Shown here in pieces: positions 8,553-16,712 of a DNA stretch of 64,000 bases; the stretch's first letter is position 1, and every line of letters starts with the position of its first letter. Both the position numbers and the translations under genes were made by a program. The notes under the pieces were generated by a model. That model saw only the letters and a program-made list of their open reading frames with translations, did not search any database and had not been told where the DNA came from. Source of the DNA: Pseudochelatococcus sp050946405 (GTDB lineage: Bacteria; Pseudomonadota; Alphaproteobacteria; Rhizobiales; Beijerinckiaceae); the NCBI RefSeq assembly GCF_050946405.1, contig NZ_JBMNUS010000003.1, positions 124,001 through 188,000 on the forward strand, written 5' to 3'.

Positions 8553-9152
8553 ATGGCAACGGGAAATCTGCGCCGGGCCCTGCCCCTGATCGTTTTTGTC
8601 GCCGGCTTGCTTGTTCTGGGCGGTGCGATCCTGCTGCAATTGCGCGGCGGAGCCGATGCCCCGGCTCCCTCCACGGTCGGCGGGCCGTTCACCATGACCG
8701 ATCATAACGGCAGGACGGTCACGGAAAAGGATTTTCTGGGCGCTCCGACGCTGATCTTCTTCGGTTTCACGCATTGTCCCGACGTCTGCCCGACCACGCT
8801 GTTCGAGGTGTCCGAGGTGCTGCGGGCCGCGGATTCACAGGCGGACGGCGTGCGCGTGCTGTTCGTCACCGTCGATCCCGAGCGCGACACGCCGGCCTTG
8901 CTGCGCGATTATCTGGGGAGCTTCGATTCCCGCATCATCGGCCTGAGCGGCGATCGCGCGCAGACGGACGCCATCATCAAGGCTTTCAAGGTCTATGCGA
9001 AAAAGGTGCCGACCGGCGACGCGCCGGACGACTACACCATGGACCACACGGCCATCGTCTATCTGATGGACAAGCAGGGCCGTTTCGTCGGCGCTTTCGA
9101 CCTGAAGCGGCCGCCCGAGGCGGCCGCGCGGGATCTGATCAGCCGCTTGTGA
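8553..9152 (+). CDS. SCO1/SenC family copper chaperone
   Basis: A 199-residue membrane-anchored protein that delivers copper to the CuA site of cytochrome oxidase or acts as a thiol reductase in the periplasm. One N-terminal helix (about residues 9-30) is followed by a thioredoxin fold with the copper ligands C75 and C79 in CPDVCP and His165 in YTMDHTA. ATG 8553 is chosen because GGGAGA precedes it; the GTG at 8520 would add an unlikely tail before the anchor. Its 3' end overlaps the convergent glycosyltransferase gene by 14 bases. No oxidase genes are nearby. Confidence 0.88.
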   Translation: MATGNLRRALPLIVFVAGLLVLGGAILLQLRGGADAPAPSTVGGPFTMTDHNGRTVTEKDFLGAPTLIFFGFTHCPDVCPTTLFEVSEVLRAADSQADGVRVLFVTVDPERDTPALLRDYLGSFDSRIIGLSGDRAQTDAIIKAFKVYAKKVPTGDAPDDYTMDHTAIVYLMDKQGRFVGAFDLKRPPEAAARDLISRL

Positions 9153-10983
9153 ACGGCGCGGTGCGCCTGCGCGAGAAGCCGTGCCCGGTCTTGTGCCAGC
9201 GGTGCGGCTCCGTCACCAGTTCCGCGAGCCCCCGCCAGGCAGCGAAAGACAGCAGCAGCAGATATAGCGGCAGGAACGGCACCACCCACAGCAGCCGCAA
9301 CCTGCGCTGCCGCCATAGCCCGACGACGATGGGAAGCAGCAGCGCCAGCAGGCCGCCGACCCATACCGCGCACGAAAAGCCAAGTACGATCGCGCGCGGC
9401 CAGGGTTGCGATTCGCCCAGCGCCTCGTGAAGCATCCAGATCGAGACGGGCACGAAGACCGGCATGGCCAGCGCGCCGATCACGGTGCCGAAGATCAGCG
9501 TGGAGGCGATCAGAAAGCCGGCCGGCCGCAGTTCGCGCCAGGCGGTGCGCGGATGGCGCGCGTGCGTGATGCAGACCTGCATCCATCCTTTCATCCATCG
9601 CGCGCGCTGACGAACCCAGGCGCGCAGGCCGATCGGCGCTTCCTCCCGCGTGGCGGAGGGCAGATCCATGACGCACCACCCGAGCCGCGCCAGACGAATG
9701 CCGAGATCGGCATCCTCGGTCACGTTCCAGGCGTCCCAGCCGCCGACGCGGCGCAGCACGGCCGTGCGCAGATGGTTCGAGGTGCCGCCGAGCGGCATCG
9801 GCATTCCCGTCGCCGTGAGCCCCGGATTCACCGCGTCGAACAGCGCCGCGTATTCGGCGGCGAACAGGCTCGGCAGCAGGCCGTCGCGTTCGTTGTCGAT
9901 CACCAGCCGCGCCTGAAGGCAGGCGACATGGGGAAAGGCGCTGAACAGCGCCGCCGCAAGCCTCAGTTGCCGGGGATCGGGAATGTCTTCCGCGTCGTAG
10001 ACCACGACGCGGCTGCCGCGCGCCACCGCGAGCGCCATGTTGAGGGCGCGCGGCTTCGTGCGCGGAAGCCCCCGGGGCGCGACGAGAATGCGGAAATGGG
10101 CCGGCAGATCGCACGCCTCGATGGCCCGGCGGGTGCAGGCATCGTCCTTTTCCAGCACGAAGATGATGTCGAGCTTGGGCGGCGGATAATCCAGCGACAG
10201 CAGCGCGTGCAACAGTTGCGGCACGATCCGCGTCTCGTGATAAAGCGGCACGATCACCGAATAGACCGGCAACTGCGCATCGGTGAGGGAGGGCGGCATC
10301 GGTGTGCGCGCCGTCCATTGCGGAAGCTCAAGGCAACAGGCGATGCGGGTGATCTCCATCGCCAGAAAGACGAACGCCGCGCCCAGCATCATCCCTTCCA
10401 GCGCGCGAAAGGGATGGAACACGAACCCCGTCAGCAGCAGGCCGCAAGCCACCAGCAGGCCGATGTGCTGATACTGGTGCAGGCCGCTGAAGTAGGAGAA
10501 GTGCGGCATGCGGTGGGCCAACCCGTAGGCGATCTCGTGGGCGATGTCATCCTGAAACCGGCCTTCGACAAGCGCGGCGAGGCGACGGGGCGTCGTCAGC
10601 GCGAAATCGAACGCCTTCAGACGATAGCGGTGCTGAAACAGAAGCCGGATGGTCTCGCCGTCCGGCGCGATGGCGTAGCGAAGGCCGTGCCGGTTCGGTG
10701 CGAGCGGGACCGTGCTGGCGCGAAGCGCTTCGGGGAATTGAGCTTCCGCGCCCGCATGCAGGCCATCGGGCATGAAGGGCAGGTCGAGCTCGCTCGCCAG
10801 TGCGCGGTAAAGATCGTCCTCGGAAATCAGTTCCAGCGCCAGCACGGCGTCGGCGGCCGGCACCCGCCAATGGCGCGCCCATGATGCCGCGTAACGGAGA
10901 AGGCGGGGAGCGACGCCGTGCCGGGCCAGAAAGACGATATCCGCCGGGATACTGCCCTGCTCGTCGGTGCGGGGGCCGCTCAT
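9139..10983 (-). CDS. Family 2 glycosyltransferase, XagB-like, with N-terminal MshEN-type domain
   Basis: A 614-residue inner-membrane glycosyltransferase predicted to make or export an exopolysaccharide. The first ~150 residues resemble the GspE/MshE N-terminal domain (ISEDDLYRALASELDLPFM), which in relatives can bind cyclic di-GMP. Two helices follow, then a GT-A domain with VLEKDD, VVVYDAEDIPD, TEDADLGIRL and the QRARWMKG processive-synthase motif, and C-terminal helices. I start at the ATG of MSGPRT; a longer reading from 11028 has an Arg-rich head. This architecture is usually paired with a XagA/XagC partner, but none is adjacent. The gene converges on the SCO gene, overlapping by 14 bases. 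Confidence 0.8.
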   Translation of the reverse strand: MSGPRTDEQGSIPADIVFLARHGVAPRLLRYAASWARHWRVPAADAVLALELISEDDLYRALASELDLPFMPDGLHAGAEAQFPEALRASTVPLAPNRHGLRYAIAPDGETIRLLFQHRYRLKAFDFALTTPRRLAALVEGRFQDDIAHEIAYGLAHRMPHFSYFSGLHQYQHIGLLVACGLLLTGFVFHPFRALEGMMLGAAFVFLAMEITRIACCLELPQWTARTPMPPSLTDAQLPVYSVIVPLYHETRIVPQLLHALLSLDYPPPKLDIIFVLEKDDACTRRAIEACDLPAHFRILVAPRGLPRTKPRALNMALAVARGSRVVVYDAEDIPDPRQLRLAAALFSAFPHVACLQARLVIDNERDGLLPSLFAAEYAALFDAVNPGLTATGMPMPLGGTSNHLRTAVLRRVGGWDAWNVTEDADLGIRLARLGWCVMDLPSATREEAPIGLRAWVRQRARWMKGWMQVCITHARHPRTAWRELRPAGFLIASTLIFGTVIGALAMPVFVPVSIWMLHEALGESQPWPRAIVLGFSCAVWVGGLLALLLPIVVGLWRQRRLRLLWVVPFLPLYLLLLSFAAWRGLAELVTEPHRWHKTGHGFSRRRTAPFTSG

Positions 10984-11039
10984 CGGCCGCCGGCCGGCGC
11001 GAAACGGAAGACGGACCCGCCAAAGCACGATTCCGGGGA

Positions 11040-11124
11040 GCGGAGACCGCTTTCCGGGAAAAGATTATGGTCGAGCAAAAGGATAGAGCATTTCTGCGTT
11101 TCAACGGAAGCTGGAAATGCTATA
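11040..11124. repeat. Palindromic intergenic repeat (family 2, copy 1)
   Basis: A composite element: GCGGAGACCGCTTT at the left, an A-rich middle, and a hairpin beginning TAGAGCATTTCTGCGTTTC and closing with GAAATGCTATA (11084-11124). The same order recurs at 51569-51653. It lies between two divergently transcribed genes and resembles repeats I associate with Hyphomicrobiales intergenic DNA. Confidence 0.7.
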
Positions 11125-11240
11125 GAGGCCGGCGCTTCGGACCCGCCGCCGTTTTCAGCGTATGCGCGGCGAGTTCCTGTCGGTTCGGATAACAAGATCG
11201 GTTTCCACCATAATATATTCGATATAAGGTGCTTGTCGCA

Positions 11241-12116
11241 ATGCAGCACTCATCTATCCGGTCCCGGTGCCTGTGTCATGTTTCAGCTCTGCTGTTGACG
11301 GCGGCATGGGCGTTTCTGTGCGCGCCGGTGCGCGCGGACCCGGCGGGCGTCGCCGTTCCCGGCTTCTGGGGCGCGGAGGCGCGCGTTGCGAAGCCCGATC
11401 TGGTGGGCGCGCGTGTCGTCCGCTTCCTGACCGACGACGAATATCCGCCGTTGCATTTCGCGGGAGCGGGTGGCGAGCCGGGCGGATTTTCCGTGGATCT
11501 GGCCCGCGCGGCGTGTACGCTGCTGGAAATGAGCTGCACGATACAGGTGCGCCGTTTCGATACGCTGCTCGACTCGCTGGCCGACCGGCGCGGCGATGTC
11601 GTGGCCGCCGCCATCCCCATCCGCGCCGCGCTGCATGAGCGGTTCAGCGTGACAGGCCCTTATCACCGCACGCCGGCGCGCTTCGTCACCCGGCGCGCCG
11701 GGCTACGGGCAGAGGAGCCCTTTTCGCCGATCTTCCTGTCGGGGCGCCGGGTCGCGGTGGTGCGGCGCACGGCGCACGAGGCCTATCTGACGGCCTTCTT
11801 TCCGCAGGCGATGCGGGTGCCGTTCGCCGACATCGCGCAGGCGCAACTGGCGCTGAAGGAGGGGGAAGTCGATTATCTCTTCGCCGACGGTCTGTCGCTC
11901 GCCTTGTGGCTCAACGGCGCGGCGGCGGGCGATTGCTGCGTGTTCACCGGAGGCCCCTATCTGGAAAGCCGCTTTTTCGGTGAGGGCGTCGGCTTCATCC
12001 TGCGAAACGACGATACCGCATTGCGCGACGCGCTGGACTACGCGCTTCAAAAGCTGTGGGAAAACGGCACTTACACGGAAATCTACCTGCGCTATTTCCC
12101 GGTGAGCTTCTACTGA
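11241..12116 (+). CDS. Extracellular solute-binding protein, family 3
   Basis: A 291-residue periplasmic binding protein of the amino-acid-binding type. A signal peptide (hydrophobic LLLTAAWAFLC, cleavage near VRA, about residue 32) precedes the two-lobed domain: VVRFLTDDEYPPLHF, GFSVDLARAACTLL, AAAIPIRAALHERFSVTGPY and ending LWENGTYTEIYLRYF. No permease or ATPase gene is adjacent, so it either serves a transporter elsewhere or acts as a sensor-type protein. The start at ATG 11241 is preferred over GTG 11229. Two Cys pairs (CTLLEMSC, CC) may form periplasmic disulphides. Ligand unknown. Confidence 0.78.
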   Translation: MQHSSIRSRCLCHVSALLLTAAWAFLCAPVRADPAGVAVPGFWGAEARVAKPDLVGARVVRFLTDDEYPPLHFAGAGGEPGGFSVDLARAACTLLEMSCTIQVRRFDTLLDSLADRRGDVVAAAIPIRAALHERFSVTGPYHRTPARFVTRRAGLRAEEPFSPIFLSGRRVAVVRRTAHEAYLTAFFPQAMRVPFADIAQAQLALKEGEVDYLFADGLSLALWLNGAAAGDCCVFTGGPYLESRFFGEGVGFILRNDDTALRDALDYALQKLWENGTYTEIYLRYFPVSFY

Positions 12117-12385
12117 CCCGAGCCGCCGCGCAGCAGGCGCAGCAGCAGCCAGACGGGCACCACCACCATCGCGCCGTACATGAGCCAGGTGCCGACATGG
12201 CGCAGCCCGGCGAAGCCGTCGTCGACGAGATCGCGCACGAGCGCGACGGTTCCCTCGTAGAGATCGATCGGGGTCAGTCCGAGCCACGACATCACGGCGC
12301 CGACGACGAGCGAGAGAAACAGCAGCCGGATGAGGACGCCGCCCGGCGAGCCGCCCAGAAAGCGGTTGAGGGAGCCATTCGCCAT
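12110..12385 (-). CDS. DUF6460-family small membrane protein
   Basis: A 91-residue protein with an N-terminal RFLGGSPGGVLIRLLFLSLVVGAVMSWLG segment in two parts (helix at about residues 17-36), a linker with the LYEGTVALVRDLVDDG sequence and a second helix at about 66-86. This pattern matches the DUF6460 family found in alphaproteobacteria. A GGAGAG ribosome site precedes the ATG at 12385. Its 3' end overlaps the convergent binding-protein gene by 7 bases. Function unknown. Confidence 0.7.
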   Translation of the reverse strand: MANGSLNRFLGGSPGGVLIRLLFLSLVVGAVMSWLGLTPIDLYEGTVALVRDLVDDGFAGLRHVGTWLMYGAMVVVPVWLLLRLLRGGSGQ

Positions 12386-12592
12386 CGTATTCTCTCCGTC
12401 GCTCGATTCTGCCGCCGCGCGTGGGGCCGCCGCTTCTTTCTGTCACAATCCGGCAGTCATGCCTACCTCGATGCGGGGTAACGCGAAACGCATCGTGCGG
12501 TATCATAACGTTGTATCCGAATCGCATGATAACAAGCCTGCGTTTTCATGCCTGCGGCGCGACGGAGCGTTTGCGGGTCACAGGGGGAAAAG

Positions 12593-13579
12593 ATGACCGG
12601 GGCCGCGCCACACCCATTGCCCGCACTCGACGCTTCGTTGTTCGATCCCGGACGGATCGATACAGAGACGCGCAAGCTGAACGAGGCCATCGTCGCACTG
12701 ATCAACGCCGCTCCCGACCAGTGGAGCCTGCCGCCCGCCGAGGTGCGCGCCCTGCGTGCCGAGGGGCGCGGCGCTTTCCCGGCGCCGGTGCTCAGCCCGC
12801 GCGCCCGCACCGTCGAGATTCCGGGGCCGGGCGGCGCCGTTCCGCTGCGCATCGTCGAGCCGCGCGGCGCGGTGCGCGGCGCCTTCCTGCACATTCACGG
12901 CGGCGGCTGGACCTTCGGCACGGCGGACGGCCAGGATGCGCGCCTGGAACGGCTGGCCGACAATCTCGGGCTCGTGGCGATTTCGGTGGAATACAGGCTT
13001 GCGCCCGAGCATCCCTATCCCGCCGGTCCCGACGATTGCGAGGCGGCGGCGCTGTGGCTGGTGCGCGAGGGCGCGGCGCTCTTCGGCGCGGAAAAGCTGT
13101 TCATCGGCGGCGAATCGGCCGGCGCGCATCTGTCGCTTGTCACGCTGCTGCGGCTGCGCGACCGCCATGGTCTTTCGCCGTTCGCCGCCGCGGTCCTGAC
13201 CGCAGGCTGCTTCGATCTCGGCCTCACGCCCTCCGTTCGGCACTGGGGCGCGGAAAAGCTGGTGCTCAATACGCACGATATCGAGAAATTCGTGGAGAGC
13301 TTTCTCGGCGGTGATGCGGCCGGGCACGATCCGCGTCACCCCGATATCTCGCCGCTTTACGCCGATCTCGCCGGCCTGCCGCCGGCGCATCTCATCATCG
13401 GCACATGCGATCCGCTGGTCGATGACACGCTCTATCTGCATGCGCGCTGGGTCGCTGCCGGAAACCGGGCCGAACTGGCGGTATGGCCGGGCGGGGCGCA
13501 TGTTTTCATCGTCTTTCCGGGCACGCTCGCCGACAGGGCGCTGACGCGCTCCGAATCCTTCCTCGCGACCTTTCTCTGA
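12593..13579 (+). CDS. Alpha/beta hydrolase, hormone-sensitive-lipase (HSL) family
   Basis: A 328-residue esterase or lipase, probably cytoplasmic. It has the HSL oxyanion motif HIHGGGWTFG (about residue 99), the nucleophile elbow GGESAGAH, the acid in CDPLVDD and the catalytic histidine in GGAHVF near the C-terminus. The N-terminal ~80 residues form the cap. ATG 12593 has an excellent GGGGGAAAAG ribosome site. Natural substrates of this family are short-chain esters or amides; this member is not assigned. A strong convergent terminator follows. Confidence 0.85.
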   Translation: MTGAAPHPLPALDASLFDPGRIDTETRKLNEAIVALINAAPDQWSLPPAEVRALRAEGRGAFPAPVLSPRARTVEIPGPGGAVPLRIVEPRGAVRGAFLHIHGGGWTFGTADGQDARLERLADNLGLVAISVEYRLAPEHPYPAGPDDCEAAALWLVREGAALFGAEKLFIGGESAGAHLSLVTLLRLRDRHGLSPFAAAVLTAGCFDLGLTPSVRHWGAEKLVLNTHDIEKFVESFLGGDAAGHDPRHPDISPLYADLAGLPPAHLIIGTCDPLVDDTLYLHARWVAAGNRAELAVWPGGAHVFIVFPGTLADRALTRSESFLATFL

Positions 13580-13596
13580 GGCGTCGCGGCCTGTTG

Positions 13597-13638
13597 CCGG
13601 AGCATTCGCCGATCTGACCGGATCGGCGAATGCTCCGG
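13597..13638. terminator. Bidirectional terminator between convergent genes
   Basis: CCGGAGCATTCGCCGATC and its exact complement are separated by the loop TGACCG, giving an 18-bp perfect stem. It lies between the ends of the hydrolase (13579) and the response regulator (13660). There is no long T-run, but the symmetric position suits termination in both directions. The AGCATT core also resembles the palindromic repeats elsewhere in the window. Confidence 0.6.
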
Positions 13639-13659
13639 TACTGCGTATCCTGAGCAACT

Positions 13660-14325
13660 TCAGGTGGTGCTCGACGAGCCGGCCGTGGCGATGCGCGCGG
13701 CGGCGATTACCGCCTGCGTGCGGCTTTCGACGCCGAGTTTCTGCAATATGGCGGAGACATGCGCCTTCACCGTCGCCTCCGAGACCATCAGTTCGTAGGC
13801 GATCTGCTTGTTCAGCAAGCCTTCGGAGAGCATCATCAGCACCCGCACCTGCTGGGGCGTGAGGCTGGAGAGCCGGCGCACGAGTTCGTTGGTCTCCCGG
13901 TCCGGCGGCTGCGAGAGATCGATATCGGGCGGCGTCCAGGCATGGCCGGCGAGAATGGCCTGCAAGGCGTCGCCCATGGTGCGCATGTCAAGCGATTTGG
14001 GAATGAAGCCCGATGCGCCGAAATCGATGGAGCGGCGAATGGCCGTCGGATCGTCGTTGGCCGAGACAATGGCCACGGGAACGTCGGGATATTGCGCGCG
14101 CAGATAGATGAGCCCGGAAAAGCCCTGCACATCGGGCATGTTGAGATCGAGCAACGCCAGATCCGCGCCGCTGTTGCATGCCAGCGTTTCCAGCAACCCC
14201 TCGAAGTTGCCGCTTTCCGAAATCGCCGCTTCGGGCACGACACCCTCCACCGCCTGACGCAGGGCGCCCCGGAATAATGGATGGTCGTCCGCTATAACGA
14301 TCCGTGCCGTTGATCCAGCACTCAA
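13660..14325 (-). CDS. Two-component response regulator, NarL/FixJ (LuxR-HTH) family
   Basis: A 221-residue transcription regulator. The receiver domain (about residues 7-122) has the acidic pair in IADDHP, the phosphoacceptor Asp in LALLDLNMPD (about 60), a conserved VSAND position and the KSLD lysine. The C-terminal LuxR helix-turn-helix is LTPQQVRVLMMLSEG ... KQIAYELMVSEATVKAHV (about 153-200). The start appears to be TTG at 14325 with a very strong GGGGGGAGAGG ahead; no ATG in the right place is available. No histidine kinase is adjacent, so the signal is unknown. Confidence 0.85.
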   Translation of the reverse strand: MSAGSTARIVIADDHPLFRGALRQAVEGVVPEAAISESGNFEGLLETLACNSGADLALLDLNMPDVQGFSGLIYLRAQYPDVPVAIVSANDDPTAIRRSIDFGASGFIPKSLDMRTMGDALQAILAGHAWTPPDIDLSQPPDRETNELVRRLSSLTPQQVRVLMMLSEGLLNKQIAYELMVSEATVKAHVSAILQKLGVESRTQAVIAAARIATAGSSSTT

Positions 14326-14499
14326 GAACCTCTCCCCCCTGAAAATTATGGTTCGGCCCCGGATGCCGGCAAGGTTTCGTCGCGGTGGCGCCCGAGTCTG
14401 TCACCTGCGCGAAGCCGAATGCCCATTATTCAGAACTATATTAGATTACTAGCAGGAATGTCGACGGCATATGCATGATCCGGGTCAATAACAGCCCCG

Positions 14500-16335
14500 T
14501 CAGGAGAGCCGCGCCGCTCCGTGCATCAGGGCGGCGCTGATCTGCGCGGCGCCGGTGGCGGCGATGAGCGCGCCGAGGCCGATCATCAGCGACCGTCGCC
14601 GCGCCGCCGCGCCGTCCTCGTCGCCGGCAGGCGCTTCCGGCGAGGGCGTGCTCCGGGAGGGCTTGCCGCGGGTCTCGTCGGCGCCTGCCATCGCCGCGCG
14701 GCGGGCGGCCGCGATGAAGCTCGCGGTGAAGCCGACATTCTCGGTCAGTCCGGCTTCCGACCGCGCCAGCAGGTTTTCCGGCCCCTCGACCTCCGCCCCG
14801 CCGGCCGGCGCGCCGGCGCGCAGGAGCGCCTGCGCGGCGCGCTTTTCCGGCTCTTCGGCGACGATGTCACGCAACCCACGCGTGCGCAGGTCTTCTTCCA
14901 GAAGGGCGAGGCGGTCAACGATTCGCTCCAAGGTGCTATGCACCGCGTCGAGCGTATCGCCGGTGCGCAGTTCCCGTTCCCGCAGTTCCCGCGCCCGCCC
15001 GTCGTCGGCGTCGTCCCGCGAGGAGAGGGCCGCCAGCGCCTCGCGGGCGGCGACGCGGGCCATGCGCTCCAGCGAGGCGTCGTCCGCCTGCGGCAGCCCG
15101 CGCAACTGCGCCGAGAGCGCGCCGATGCTGGCCTCCAGCGCTTGCAGCCGCTCGACATCGACCGGATTCGAGGCGCTTCCCGACGTCTGCCGCGCGGCGG
15201 CGTCAAGGCGCTGGGCCAGATGGCTGATCTGCTCCGCGAGGCTGTCGATCGGGCCGGCCGCGCCGGGAGAGCGCGGCGGCTCAGTGCCGTCGCCTGCGCG
15301 GTGCAGGGCCTCGACATTCTCCGCCAGGGTGCGCACCATGTCCTCGATGCGCGCCAGTTCCGCCGGCGCATTCTCGCCGACCAGCCGCGAATCGATGCGG
15401 TCGAGTCGGGTCAGCACGTCGTCCAGCGCCGGGTGCCGCAGCGCCTCCGTGGTGGGGCGCAGCGCGTCGTCGAGCTTGCGGGACAATGTCTCCAGCCGCT
15501 CGATGATGACATGTTGCGAAACGCCGTCTTCCTCGCCGGCCTCGATGCGCGCCAGTTCCACCTGCCGGGTGCGGATATCGACGATGGCGCGCGCCAGCCG
15601 GTCTTCCACTCCGATCTGTCCGCCGTCCTGCGGCGGGTCGCGGCTCTCGCGCAACTGGGCCAGAATGTCCTGCATCTGCCGCGTGAGGCGCTCCTCGGCG
15701 GCGGCGATGGCTTCCGCCTGCTGCCGGGCGGTGTCCTGCATCGGCGCGGCGATCGCTTCCGGCAGCCGCGCCATCCGCTGCTCGACATGGCGCACACGGC
15801 GGGCGACGAGGGCGAGGGTGCGCGTCAGGCTTTCCGCCTCCTGCTCCTGCCGCAGGGCGATCTGGCGGGCCTCCTCGCGCCGCCGGTCCTCGGCGCCGGC
15901 GATGTAGCGGGCAAGGCCGGTCAGCGCCTCGGCGACGCGGGCCGCCTGCTCGCGGTTGCGCTGCTCGTTGCGGGCGGCGATCTCGCGCACGAGCCGTTCG
16001 ACGGCCGGCAGCGGCAGCGCCCCGGCGCGCGAGGCGGCGTCACGCGGCGGGGCGGCCTGTTCGCGCGGCGAAGAGACGTCGCGCCGGACAAGGCGGGCGA
16101 GGTGGGCCGCGATCTCGGCCCAGCGCTCGTCCTGCGGATCGCGATGTTTAGCGGGCGATTCGGCCTGGTGCGCGATGGCGAGGCTGAGCCATTCGCCGAC
16201 CGTCATGTCCGCCCGGCGCGCGGCTTCCTTCACGGCCTCGCGCATCGACGGGGAAATGCCCTTCACGCTCCAGGAGGCGGAGGGGGCGGCGGGTTCTGTC
16301 GCTTGCCGCGCAGGGCGCGTCGATTGGCTCGTCAT
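14500..16335 (-). CDS. PodJ-like coiled-coil polarity protein, short form
   Basis: A 611-residue protein resembling the N-terminal half of PodJ-type localisation factors. Residues ~22-55 (SWSVKGISPSMREAVKEAAR, then MTVGEWLSLAI) are the segment typical of rhizobial PodJ. A long Ala/Arg/Glu-rich coiled coil fills ~100-520, and one transmembrane helix (MIGLGALIAATGAAQISAAL) closes the protein at ~585-605. PodJ proteins normally continue into a periplasmic Sel1-repeat region, which is absent here: only a few residues follow the helix. It may be a paralogue or a distinct cytoplasmic-side scaffold. It is divergent from guaB with a CtrA-like site between them. Confidence 0.65.
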   Translation of the reverse strand: MTSQSTRPARQATEPAAPSASWSVKGISPSMREAVKEAARRADMTVGEWLSLAIAHQAESPAKHRDPQDERWAEIAAHLARLVRRDVSSPREQAAPPRDAASRAGALPLPAVERLVREIAARNEQRNREQAARVAEALTGLARYIAGAEDRRREEARQIALRQEQEAESLTRTLALVARRVRHVEQRMARLPEAIAAPMQDTARQQAEAIAAAEERLTRQMQDILAQLRESRDPPQDGGQIGVEDRLARAIVDIRTRQVELARIEAGEEDGVSQHVIIERLETLSRKLDDALRPTTEALRHPALDDVLTRLDRIDSRLVGENAPAELARIEDMVRTLAENVEALHRAGDGTEPPRSPGAAGPIDSLAEQISHLAQRLDAAARQTSGSASNPVDVERLQALEASIGALSAQLRGLPQADDASLERMARVAAREALAALSSRDDADDGRARELRERELRTGDTLDAVHSTLERIVDRLALLEEDLRTRGLRDIVAEEPEKRAAQALLRAGAPAGGAEVEGPENLLARSEAGLTENVGFTASFIAAARRAAMAGADETRGKPSRSTPSPEAPAGDEDGAAARRRSLMIGLGALIAATGAAQISAALMHGAARLS

Positions 16336-16712
16336 GATCCGGTGTCATCCAGTTCCTGCATCGGGCGGCACCCGTCTCCACGGCAGCCCGCGCCCGCGAC
16401 GGCGAATCGCGCAAATCAACGGCCCCGGAAAAATCCTTCGTCAGTGACTTTTGTCGCTCACGGTAAACAGGCGGTTAAGCTTTCCGTCATTTCGGGGACG
16501 GCTCTTTCGCGGGCCGGGTTCCGCCGTCATGCATCAGGCGGATGGCAGCATGGGAAAAATCGAGACTCGACGTTGCGCGGTAAAACATGGTAAACGCCAG
16601 CGCCAACTCAGCTTCAGCTCGATCGGCGTCCGGCTTTCCCGGCACGCCATCCGCCAGGCGCCGGCTCAGGCCCTGCGGTCCTGCTGAACCCTATGATTCG
16701 GAAAGGTTGGCG
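16336..16712. other. Divergent intergenic region, PodJ-like gene / guaB
   Basis: 377 bases without a convincing gene. It must hold promoters for both flanking genes. The only motif I can point to is the CtrA-like site at 16464-16478; two GGTAAAC words (16462-16468 and 16590-16596) may be further weak sites. Confidence 0.5.
16464..16478 (-). promoter_or_regulatory. Candidate CtrA-binding site
   Basis: Read on the minus strand this is TTAA, seven bases, TTTA, one base from the CtrA consensus TTAA-N7-TTAA. It lies about 130 bases upstream of the PodJ-like gene. CtrA-family cell-cycle control of polarity genes is established in alphaproteobacteria; the site itself is only a sequence match. Confidence 0.35.
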
